In this document: positions 1 to 7,753 of the stretch, piece by piece
Numbering within the stretch: the stretch's first letter is position 1
Layout: every line of letters starts with the position of its first letter
Source: Elusimicrobiota bacterium
Lineage (GTDB): Bacteria > Elusimicrobiota > Elusimicrobia > Elusimicrobiales > Elusimicrobiaceae
Reading direction: 5' to 3'
NCBI GenBank assembly: GCA_009778915.1
Contig: WRFH01000001.1
Location: forward strand, 310,001-374,000
DNA: 64,000 bases
Made by a program: the position numbers and the translations under genes
Notes under the pieces: model-generated
What the model saw: the letters and a program-made list of their open reading frames with translations, nothing else
Databases searched by the model: none
Told to the model about the DNA's origin: nothing

Positions 1-3000
1 TTTAAGATATTCCGCGGTGCCGTACGTCGCGTACACCGGCACGCCGAGTTTGTAAACGCGGTCAATGACTTCCATAAAACGCACTTTGTCGCGCTCACGG
101 CCGGTGCTTAACAAAATACCTTTTTTGGGCACGCGGATTTGAGTGGATTCCATTGCCAGCAGCATGGCTTCGTTAAAGTTTTTGCCTATGCAGCCCACTT
201 CGCCGGTGGACGCCATTTCAACACCCAAAATAGGGTCCGCGCCGTCTAGCCGCTGAAAGCTGAACATGCTGGCTTTGACGCCGGTGAATGGAATTTCAGA
301 CTCATCCGGCAGCATTTTATTTATCGGTTTCCCATACATAACTTTACAGGCGATTTCGGCCAGATTGTAGCCGGAAACTTTTGATATGAACGGGAAAGAA
401 CGCGACGCGCGCGCGTTGCACTCAATAACTTTTACGTCGTTGTCTTTCGCGATAAACTGAATGTTGAACGGTCCGTTGAGGCCGAGCCCTTTTGCAATTT
501 TACGTACAATTCCGTGTATCGTGTTCGCGGTTTTCGTATATATTTTTTCCGCCGGGAAAACAAGAGTAGCGTCGCCGCTGTGGACGCCGGCGTTTTCAAC
601 GTGTTCGGAAATAAAAGAAATCATAACTTCGCCGTTTTTGGCGACTCCGTCGCATTCCAACTCTTTCGCGTCTAAAATAAATTTAGACAGCACGACGGGG
701 AAATCAGCCGATATGTCTTTAGTCAGCGATAAATAATAGTCCAGGCTTTTCTGGTCGTTGGCGACGTTCATCAGCGTGCCGGATAGGACAAAGCTCGGGC
801 GTATTAAAACCGGAAAGCCGACTTCTTTTACGAAAGCGTCAATTTCTTTTCTTGAGACGGCGGACGTCCACTTGGGCTGGTCCACGCCCAGCGAATCCAA
901 AATGGCCGAAAACTTTGTTCTGTTCTCCGCTTTGTCGACGGTTTCATAACTGTGGCCCATGATTTTTACGCCGGCGCGGCTTAAGTACGGCGTAAGATTA
1001 TTCGGGTTCTGTCCGCCCATGCAGGCGACCACGCCGCGCGGATTTTCAATATCAATAATATCCATGACGCGCTCAAAAGACAACTCTTCAAAATAAAGCC
1101 TGTCCGACGTGTTAAAGTCCGTAGACACCGTTTCCGGATTGCAGTTTATGATAATGCTGTCGTCTTTCTGCTCTTTAAAATATTTGCTGGTCATGACGGA
1201 GCACCAGTCAAATTCCAGACTGCTGCCTATGCGGTAACTTCCGCTGCCGAGCGTGACTATGCTTTTATTTTTCTTTGTGACTTTCACGTCGTTAAAATAG
1301 CCGTCGTACGTCAGGTACAGGTAGTTGGATTTTGTCGCGTATTCGGCGGACGTCGTGTCAATTTGTTTTACCACCGGCGTGATTTTTAACGTCTTTCTTA
1401 AATCCCGCAGGCCCATTGACAGAGCGTTGATTTCTCTGACGGTAAATTTATGTTTAGGGCTGACACAGGACAGATACATTTTTGTCAGCTGGTAATCCGA
1501 AAACCCGCGGGATTTGAGGCGGCGTATATATTCCGCGTCAATATTTGAAAACGCTTTTCTGACTTCCGCCGCAGTGATTTTTGCCGGCGCTTTGAAATCT
1601 TTAAAATATGCGCGCACTTCCGTTTCCAGACGGACGAGATAAACTATGTGGCTTATAAACCACGGGTCTATCATTGTTCTTTTCTGGACGCTCTCCGGCG
1701 TAAAACCGCGTTTTAAAAATTCATAAATCGCGAAAATACGCATGTTGGTCGGGTTGGAAAGTTCCAGCAGCAGTTCTTTGTTGGAAGCGTGCGAAAAAAC
1801 CTCTTTCGTGATGCCTTCTTCGTCCTCCTGAACCATGCGTATGGATTTTTGTATAACTTCGCAGAAATTGCGGCCCAGCGCCATAACCTCGCCGACGGAT
1901 TTCATCTGCGTTCCCAAAAGTTTAGACACGCCGGAAAATTTTTTCAAATCCCAGCGCGGCATTTTGAGAGACACGTAATCCAGCGAAGGTTCGTAAAACG
2001 CCGACGTCGTGCCCGTGACGGGGTTTTTAAGTTCCAGAAGCTCAAAGCCGCAAACTACCTTCGCGGCTACGAAAGCTATCGGATAACCCGTCGCTTTGCT
2101 GGCCAGCGCCGACGAGCGGGAAAGACGCGCGTTGACTTCTATGACGTAATATTCAAACGTGAACGGGCTTAAAGCGAACTGTACGTTGCACTCTCCGACG
2201 ACGCCTATGCTTTTGACTATATTCAACGCCGCGTCGCGCAGCAAATTATTTTCCCTGTTATTGAGCGTCTGCACCGGCGCTATGACGATGGAGTCCCCGG
2301 TGTGTATGCCCATAGGGTCCAGGTTTTCCATGTTGCAAATCGTTATGCAGTTGCCGGCGCTGTCCCTCATTACTTCGTACTCAATCTCTTTCCAGCCGTG
2401 AAGGGATTTTTCAATTAAAATCTGCGGGCTGGAAGTTAAAGCCGATGACGCCAGCCTTTCCAAATCCGCCGGAGTTTTTGCCAAACCGCTGCCGAGGCCG
2501 CCCAGCGCGTAAGCTGAGCGCGTGATGACGGGGTACCCTATCTGCTCCGCCGTTTTCAGCGCGTCTTCAACAGTTTCCACGGCGTGGCTTTTCGGTATCG
2601 GGACGCCTATTTTATTCATCTGCTTTGCGAACAAATCCCTGTCTTCGGTCATTTCTAACGACGGCACGGGCGTGCCCAAAACTTTAACGCCGTACTTTTT
2701 TAACACGCCGGAATTTTCCAGCGCCATAGTGCAGTTCAGCGCGGTCTGGCCGCCGAAGCCGGAAATTATCGCGGCCGGATGTTCTTCCTGAATAATTTTC
2801 TCAATCCAGAACGGCGTTACCGGGTAAAGATAAACTTTTTTATTCGGCGCCGGGTTGGTTTGCACGGAGGCGATGTTCGGGTTCATGACGATAACTTCAA
2901 GGTTTTCTTCTTCCAAAGCCTTTATCGCCTGCGAACCGGAATAATCAAACTCTCCCGCCTGTCCTATCGACAGCGCGCCGGAGCCCAGCAGCAAAACTTT

Positions 3001-3045
3001 TTGCTTTTTACCGTTTTTCGGTTTTAAGAAATCTAATATTGGCAT
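1..3045 (-). CDS. carB: Carbamoyl-phosphate synthase large subunit (partial at C-terminus)
   Basis: The minus strand is open for 1015 codons from the ATG at 3043-3045 to the left edge of the window. The large subunit makes carbamoyl phosphate from bicarbonate, ATP and the ammonia released by CarA, feeding pyrimidine and arginine synthesis in the cytoplasm. Two homologous ATP-grasp halves are visible: an N-terminal GSGALSIGQAGEFDYSG block and, from about residue 570, the matching GSGSYRIGSSLEFDW block. The family is usually near 1070 residues, so only the end of the C-terminal MGS allosteric domain is missing, and this is due to the window edge. carA ends two bases upstream, which is a normal carAB operon. 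Identification is firm. Confidence 0.96.
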   Translation of the reverse strand, partial: MPILDFLKPKNGKKQKVLLLGSGALSIGQAGEFDYSGSQAIKALEEENLEVIVMNPNIASVQTNPAPNKKVYLYPVTPFWIEKIIQEEHPAAIISGFGGQTALNCTMALENSGVLKKYGVKVLGTPVPSLEMTEDRDLFAKQMNKIGVPIPKSHAVETVEDALKTAEQIGYPVITRSAYALGGLGSGLAKTPADLERLASSALTSSPQILIEKSLHGWKEIEYEVMRDSAGNCITICNMENLDPMGIHTGDSIVIAPVQTLNNRENNLLRDAALNIVKSIGVVGECNVQFALSPFTFEYYVIEVNARLSRSSALASKATGYPIAFVAAKVVCGFELLELKNPVTGTTSAFYEPSLDYVSLKMPRWDLKKFSGVSKLLGTQMKSVGEVMALGRNFCEVIQKSIRMVQEDEEGITKEVFSHASNKELLLELSNPTNMRIFAIYEFLKRGFTPESVQKRTMIDPWFISHIVYLVRLETEVRAYFKDFKAPAKITAAEVRKAFSNIDAEYIRRLKSRGFSDYQLTKMYLSCVSPKHKFTVREINALSMGLRDLRKTLKITPVVKQIDTTSAEYATKSNYLYLTYDGYFNDVKVTKKNKSIVTLGSGSYRIGSSLEFDWCSVMTSKYFKEQKDDSIIINCNPETVSTDFNTSDRLYFEELSFERVMDIIDIENPRGVVACMGGQNPNNLTPYLSRAGVKIMGHSYETVDKAENRTKFSAILDSLGVDQPKWTSAVSRKEIDAFVKEVGFPVLIRPSFVLSGTLMNVANDQKSLDYYLSLTKDISADFPVVLSKFILDAKELECDGVAKNGEVMISFISEHVENAGVHSGDATLVFPAEKIYTKTANTIHGIVRKIAKGLGLNGPFNIQFIAKDNDVKVIECNARASRSFPFISKVSGYNLAEIACKVMYGKPINKMLPDESEIPFTGVKASMFSFQRLDGADPILGVEMASTGEVGCIGKNFNEAMLLAMESTQIRVPKKGILLSTGRERDKVRFMEVIDRVYKLGVPVYATYGTAEYLK

Positions 3046-3047
3046 TT

Positions 3048-4187
3048 TTACCTCTTAATCAGTGCGACGAAATCTTTGATAATCCACGCGGTATCATTCG
3101 GCCCGCCGGACGCTTCGGGGTGGAACTGCGTCGACATAAAAGGTTTGGTTTTATGTCTTATTCCCTCGATGGTAAAATCATTGGCGTTTTCAAACCAGAC
3201 TTCCCAGCCGGACGGCAGGAACTTTTTGTCAACCGCAAAACTGTGGTTCTGGCTTGTTATAAAAGCTTTGCGCGTTTTGACGTTAAAAACCGGCTGGTTT
3301 AAGCTGCGGTGGCCGCGTATCATGCGCATTGTTTTTGCGCCGGCGGCAAGCGCCAGAATCTGGTGGCCGAGGCAGATGCCCAACACCGGCTTACTGCCTT
3401 TAAGCAGCGTTTTGACGCGGGCGATACTGTCGCCGGACTGCTTCGGGTCCCCGGGGCCGTTGCTTAAAACCCAGGCGTCGGCGTCGACTTTAGTAACGTC
3501 GGTATCCCACGGATAGACGGTTACCGTGCAGCCGTGGTTTTGCAATATTCTTATAATGTTTCTCTTTACGCCGAAGTCAAGAAGCGCGATTTTTTTATTT
3601 CCGCCTTCAAACACAATAGGCTCTTTAACCGAAGCGGACGGCAGAAGATTATACTTGGACGGGTCCACAAATTCTTTGCGCGAGAAATTTTTAAGGAACT
3701 CAAACCTGTCATTAATATAAGGTACGTTTTTGCCTTCCGGCACTATGCGGCCGAACAGCGGTTTTTTGCTGTCCCTTATCATCTGCGTCAGGCGGCGCGT
3801 GTCTATGCCCGCTATGCCGGGCACGCCGTTTTCTTCAAGCCATTTTTGTATGCTTTCGCTTTTTTCGTAGTGGAAAGCGTTATAAAAAATGTCAGACACT
3901 ATTATGCCCTGCGTTTTTATGCCGGCGCTTTCATGGCCGGGGGGCATAAAAAAATCCCCTTCTTTAAAAGAGGGGATTCCGTAGTTTCCAATTAATGAAA
4001 AACTGAAAACCAAAATTTGGCCGAGATAGGAAGGGTCCGTCATGGCTTCGCTGTAAGCAATCATGCCCGTCGTAAAAACCATTTCTCCGCTGCTGACTAC
4101 GTTTGCGCCTATAAGGCGGCCTTCCATCTTAACGCCGTTGGAAAGTTCCAGAACGGCTTTGTGATACTCTTTTTTAAGTTGTTTCAT
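3048..4187 (-). CDS. carA: Carbamoyl-phosphate synthase small (glutaminase) subunit
   Basis: A 379-residue class I glutamine amidotransferase subunit that hydrolyses glutamine and channels ammonia to CarB. The N-terminal CarA domain contains SLIGNYG near residue 65. The C-terminal GATase domain has the catalytic triad: nucleophile Cys272 in GICLGHQ, and His356 with Glu358 in FHPEAS. The carB start follows the carA stop by two bases. Upstream lies a TATAAT (4198-4203 on the minus strand) ending ten bases before the ATG, and there is no clear Shine-Dalgarno, so the 5' leader is probably only about four bases long. Length and motifs are normal. Confidence 0.97.
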   Translation of the reverse strand: MKQLKKEYHKAVLELSNGVKMEGRLIGANVVSSGEMVFTTGMIAYSEAMTDPSYLGQILVFSFSLIGNYGIPSFKEGDFFMPPGHESAGIKTQGIIVSDIFYNAFHYEKSESIQKWLEENGVPGIAGIDTRRLTQMIRDSKKPLFGRIVPEGKNVPYINDRFEFLKNFSRKEFVDPSKYNLLPSASVKEPIVFEGGNKKIALLDFGVKRNIIRILQNHGCTVTVYPWDTDVTKVDADAWVLSNGPGDPKQSGDSIARVKTLLKGSKPVLGICLGHQILALAAGAKTMRMIRGHRSLNQPVFNVKTRKAFITSQNHSFAVDKKFLPSGWEVWFENANDFTIEGIRHKTKPFMSTQFHPEASGGPNDTAWIIKDFVALIKR

Positions 4188-4197
4188 AAACTTACTT

Positions 4198-4203
4198 ATT
4201 ATA
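4198..4203 (-). promoter_or_regulatory. -10 hexamer of carA, near-leaderless
   Basis: A perfect TATAAT reads toward carA and ends 10 bases before its ATG, leaving room for a leader of only about four bases. No convincing -35 is visible. lipA has the same 10-base arrangement. Confidence 0.5.
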
Positions 4204-4282
4204 ACATTTTTTTATTTTATTTTTCAGCACGACGATAAAAATATGTTATATTTAAAAAATATAAACCTGAAAGGAATTTATT

Positions 4283-4693
4283 GTGGAAACTTTTACAAAA
4301 TATGCTGTTATTTTTGCGCTTGTTATCATAGGTCTGAATGTTGCCTGCGGTTTGAGGTCTGATTTAATAGACAGGAATATAATAAAAAATTTTCAGGCGG
4401 CGCAGGACCGCTATTACGCGCAAAACCATGTTTACGCCGACAGTTTTAAAAAACTGAATTTTGCTTTTCACAGAGGCGAGCAGTCTGACGACTGTGAATT
4501 TGATAAAAAATATCAGGATTGTATGGACGAAATTCCTCCCTTTCCGTTAAACAGGATAACAAGAATAGTTTACCTTGATATCAGCGACGCGAAAGAGGGT
4601 TACAGCATAATAGTAAACCACGGCTGCGACCGATACCGCTACGTCGGTACTCAGACTAAGACTGATTTTAAAATAAGCAAAGAAAGATATTAG
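4283..4693 (+). CDS. Pilin-like membrane-anchored protein without a prepilin cleavage motif
   Basis: A 136-residue protein starting at GTG with a good ribosome site (AAGGAA, 4271-4276). It has one N-terminal hydrophobic segment (about residues 7-24) followed by an amphipathic stretch with NFQAAQDRYYAQNHVYAD and then a KLNF element. That order resembles type IV pilins and pseudopilins, where AQ-YY-NG-Y precedes the first beta strand. The prepilin peptidase signature (Gly followed by Phe-Thr-Leu-Ile-Glu) is missing. Four cysteines lie in the C-terminal part. It converges on dut and their stop codons overlap. I cannot name it; a pseudopilin-like envelope protein is the best guess. Confidence 0.6.
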   Translation: METFTKYAVIFALVIIGLNVACGLRSDLIDRNIIKNFQAAQDRYYAQNHVYADSFKKLNFAFHRGEQSDDCEFDKKYQDCMDEIPPFPLNRITRIVYLDISDAKEGYSIIVNHGCDRYRYVGTQTKTDFKISKERY

Positions 4694-5115
4694 TGTTTTC
4701 CGGTGCTGCCGAAACCGCCTTGGCCGCGTTTGGTTTCTGACAGTTCAGACGCTTCTTCGAACGACGGGTATAGCGTGGGCAGCACGACGAGCTGCGCTAT
4801 TTTCTGGCCGGGTTCAAAAATAAATTCCTTTTCGTTTAAATTGTACATGCAGACCAGGATTTCGCCTCTGTACGGGTGGTCTATAAGGCCCGCCATCGCT
4901 TTTATTCCTTTGCTTTCCACGGAACTTTTTCCCCAAATTATGCCGGAAGTATTGTCCGGCAGTTCAACGGCAATTCCTGTCCGCACGTTTGTGACGGCGC
5001 GCGGCGGGAGGGTTGTGCGTTCTAAGGCGAATAAATCCGCGCCTGAATCCGTCTCGTGCGCGCGGTGGGGGAGTTTAGCGTCCGGGTGTAATTTCTTTAC
5101 TTTGATATTGTTCAT
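4690..5115 (-). CDS. dut: dUTP diphosphatase
   Basis: A 141-residue trimeric-type dUTPase that cleaves dUTP to dUMP and diphosphate, keeping uracil out of DNA and supplying dUMP for dTMP synthesis. All five family motifs appear in order: HETDSGADLFA (about 20-30), GKSSVESKGI (motif 2, slightly unusual), GLIDHPYRGE with the catalytic Asp and substrate-stacking Tyr, GQKIAQLVV, and the glycine-rich RGQGGFGSTG tail. Its start is 27 bases from the divergent AlbA_2 gene, and a TATAAT ends exactly six bases before the ATG. Confidence 0.95.
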   Translation of the reverse strand: MNNIKVKKLHPDAKLPHRAHETDSGADLFALERTTLPPRAVTNVRTGIAVELPDNTSGIIWGKSSVESKGIKAMAGLIDHPYRGEILVCMYNLNEKEFIFEPGQKIAQLVVLPTLYPSFEEASELSETKRGQGGFGSTGKH

Positions 5116-5121
5116 GCGTCC

Positions 5122-5127
5122 ATTATA
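5122..5127 (-). promoter_or_regulatory. -10 hexamer of dut (leaderless arrangement)
   Basis: TATAAT on the minus strand, followed by six bases (GGACGC) and then ATG. Transcription would begin at or next to the start codon. No Shine-Dalgarno is visible. Confidence 0.55.
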
Positions 5128-5130
5128 TTA

Positions 5131-5136
5131 TATATT
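5131..5136 (+). promoter_or_regulatory. -10 hexamer of the AlbA_2 gene (leaderless arrangement)
   Basis: TATATT followed by six bases (GAAAGT) and then the ATG at 5143. It is separated by three bases from the opposing dut -10, so one AT-rich core would serve both directions. Confidence 0.5.
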
Positions 5137-5142
5137 GAAAGT

Positions 5143-6249
5143 ATGTTCTTCAATAAACCCTTTCATGAGATAAATTTTAATGACGTCGTTGAATTTTGCA
5201 AGCTTAATATGCCTGAGGGCAAACAGCTTGACTATAAATATTTTCTGCCTAAAAATAATGAGAAATTCGCAAAGACTATAGCGTCGTTTGCCAACGCGCT
5301 GGGCGGGACGATTATAGTCGGCGTTAAAGACGATAAAAACGACCGCCCCACCCCGCCGTTCGAAGGCATACCTTTCCAGTATAAAATAAGGAATAAAATC
5401 GAAGATATTATACAGACTTATATCGACCCTATAGTTTTCGTCGACATAAGCGTCTGCGGCAACGAGCGCGGGCAGATGTTCGTCGTCATAAATATACCGC
5501 AGAGCAATTTGACGCCCCACCTTGTCGGCAAAATGAAACGGGCTTACATACGCACAGGGCAGAGTTCGCGCCCGGAGATTTTGGTCCACCCGGACAAACT
5601 GCCTTGGCTGCTGGACCACCGCCGCAAATCCGAAAGCCTGCGCCATATTTTATTGGATAAGTCGGACAGACATTTTGAAAATTATCTGCACTCAAAAAAT
5701 TTAAGAATGAATGAGCAGCGCGCCGTGTTGTCCGCCTCTCTCATTCCGCTTTATCCGGAGGAGCCGCTGCTCGATTACCACGCTTTGCGGCCCGTCATGG
5801 ACCGCCTTTTCCCCGGCGCGGAGACTAAGACGGTGCAGGACGGTATTACAAAACTCGGCGCGGACGCCGTGGATATGGCGGAATTAAATTCCTACGGACT
5901 GGTTTATTATAAGACGGCGCTTGCGGATATAGGCGGGAATCTGGATTTTGCAAAAGTCGCCGCCGCGGTGCGGGAATTTTTTTATATCGCTTTAAAATTC
6001 CACAAAAAAATATATTTCGGCGGGCCGCTTTATTTCCGGTTCACTATTAACAACGCGCGCGGCGTAAATGTTTTTTACGGCGGTAAAAAAACGACGGTGC
6101 TGGAAGATTTTTTGAGGGCGGATAATATTTTCAGCATCTCACAGGTGGAGAGCGGCCTCAACGGAATTTTGGCCCAGACGCTGAGCCAGGCCGCGTGGGC
6201 GCTGGGTTTTGACCTCGGCGGCAACGACATTAAGAGCATGTTGAAATAA
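5143..6249 (+). CDS. AlbA_2 (Schlafen-type) putative nucleic-acid-binding protein
   Basis: A 368-residue protein. Residues about 15-140 match the AlbA_2 fold: E-G-K-Q-L-D-Y-K-Y early on, then TIASFANALGGTIIVGVKDD, and later PHLVGKMKRAYIRTG. In relatives this domain precedes ATPase or winged-helix modules and is thought to bind nucleic acid. The C-terminal 220 residues show no family I recognise and lack the usual HATPase-like or winged-helix motifs. It is transcribed divergently from dut across 27 bases. A role in transcription or RNA handling is inference only. Confidence 0.75.
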   Translation: MFFNKPFHEINFNDVVEFCKLNMPEGKQLDYKYFLPKNNEKFAKTIASFANALGGTIIVGVKDDKNDRPTPPFEGIPFQYKIRNKIEDIIQTYIDPIVFVDISVCGNERGQMFVVINIPQSNLTPHLVGKMKRAYIRTGQSSRPEILVHPDKLPWLLDHRRKSESLRHILLDKSDRHFENYLHSKNLRMNEQRAVLSASLIPLYPEEPLLDYHALRPVMDRLFPGAETKTVQDGITKLGADAVDMAELNSYGLVYYKTALADIGGNLDFAKVAAAVREFFYIALKFHKKIYFGGPLYFRFTINNARGVNVFYGGKKTTVLEDFLRADNIFSISQVESGLNGILAQTLSQAAWALGFDLGGNDIKSMLK

Positions 6250-6326
6250 TTAAGCATACTCCTTCTTAAAATTATAAAATAGTAAATGGTGAAAGTTGAA
6301 GTTTTTATATTTTTAAGGAAAGGAAA

Positions 6327-7745
6327 ATGCCTAACAAATTAGGGTTTTGTAAGATAGTCGCCACGCTGGGGCCTGATACCAGCACGGCGGAGATGATTGA
6401 CAAATTGGTTGCTGCCGGGGTATCGGTTTTCCGTTTTAACTGCAGTCACGGTTCCGTGGAAGAATATACGCAAAGAATTGAGGGTATAAGAGCGGCTGAA
6501 AAAAAATATAACCGCTCCATCGGCATTTTGTTTGATTTGCAGGGGCCAAAACTGCGCATAGGGCTGTTCAAAGATGATAAAATTATTTTGAAAGAGGGCG
6601 ATAAATTTAATCTGGACTTATCGACTGAACCCGGCGACCAAACCCGCGTCGGCCTTCCGCATCCGGAAATTTTTAAAGTAATGCAGCCCGGGCTGGAACT
6701 TTTGCTTAACGACGGCATTGTGCGCCTGAGAGTCGACAGTTTTACCAAAGACAGCGCGAGCACGACGGTTACCGTTGGCGGAGAACTTTACAGCCGCAAA
6801 GGCGTTAACGTTCCCGGCGTAAAAGTGCCTATTTCTGCGCTTACCGAAAAAGATTTGAAAGATTTAAAAACGGCGGAAGATTTGGGCGCGGATTTTATCG
6901 CGCTTTCTTTTGTCCAGCATCCGGAAGATATTACGCTTGCCAGAAGTTTAATGCGCTCCCAGGCGGGAATAGTCGCCAAAATTGAAAAGCCGAGCGCCGT
7001 CGAGCATTTACAGGAAATCATAAACGTGTCTGACGTAATTATGGTGGCAAGGGGCGATTTGGGCGTTGAGCTTAGCACGGAGATGGTGCCGGTCGTCCAG
7101 AAGAAAATCGTCGCGTCGTGCCGGGCGGCGGGGAAACCCGTCATCGTCGCCACGCAGATGCTTGAATCTATGGTAAACAACGTCACTCCTACGCGGGCCG
7201 AAGCGTCCGACGTGGCCACCGCCGTTTATGACGGCGCGGACGCCGTAATGTTATCGGCTGAAACCGCGCAGGGGCATTACCCGGTGGAGACGGTCACGAC
7301 GATGCGCCGCATTATTACGACCGTGGAAAACGACGCCAGGTTTAAAGAAAACATGCGCGTTACGACGGTGCAGAACGCCTGCAGCGCCGAAAGCGCGATA
7401 ATTTCCGCCGCCAGCATGGCCGCGAAATCAATGAGTTCGTCAAATCTGATAATAAATTTCACGGACTCCGGCGCAACGACGATGAAAACCGCCAAAGAGC
7501 GCCCGTGCGTGTCCATTTTATCCCTTACGCCCTATGAAAAAACGGCGCGGAAAATGGCGCTGGCGTGGGGAGTGACGTCGGTAGTGGTAAACAATTTGAA
7601 AACGTTTGACGATATTTTGCAGGAAGCGCGCAATGCCGCGCTTACACACAATATGGCCAGGCAGGGAGACAAGGCCGTAATCACCGCGGGCATACCTTTC
7701 GGCCGCAGCGGCGAAACGAACCTGCTCTACATAGTTTCAATATAG
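6327..7745 (+). CDS. pyk: Pyruvate kinase
   Basis: A 472-residue pyruvate kinase converting phosphoenolpyruvate and ADP to pyruvate and ATP at the end of glycolysis. Diagnostic motifs are FRFNCSHG (about 36-43), FDLQGPKLR, the catalytic-lysine motif IVAKIEKPSAVEHL, the metal site MVARGDLGVE, VIVATQMLESM, and PTRAEASDVATAVYDGADAVMLSAETA. The C-terminal allosteric domain is present. A strong ribosome site (AAGGAAAGGAAA) precedes the ATG. It heads a plus-strand run with the sulfatase gene, whose ATG follows eight bases after the pyk stop. Confidence 0.97.
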   Translation: MPNKLGFCKIVATLGPDTSTAEMIDKLVAAGVSVFRFNCSHGSVEEYTQRIEGIRAAEKKYNRSIGILFDLQGPKLRIGLFKDDKIILKEGDKFNLDLSTEPGDQTRVGLPHPEIFKVMQPGLELLLNDGIVRLRVDSFTKDSASTTVTVGGELYSRKGVNVPGVKVPISALTEKDLKDLKTAEDLGADFIALSFVQHPEDITLARSLMRSQAGIVAKIEKPSAVEHLQEIINVSDVIMVARGDLGVELSTEMVPVVQKKIVASCRAAGKPVIVATQMLESMVNNVTPTRAEASDVATAVYDGADAVMLSAETAQGHYPVETVTTMRRIITTVENDARFKENMRVTTVQNACSAESAIISAASMAAKSMSSSNLIINFTDSGATTMKTAKERPCVSILSLTPYEKTARKMALAWGVTSVVVNNLKTFDDILQEARNAALTHNMARQGDKAVITAGIPFGRSGETNLLYIVSI

Positions 7746-7753
7746 AGGACAAT

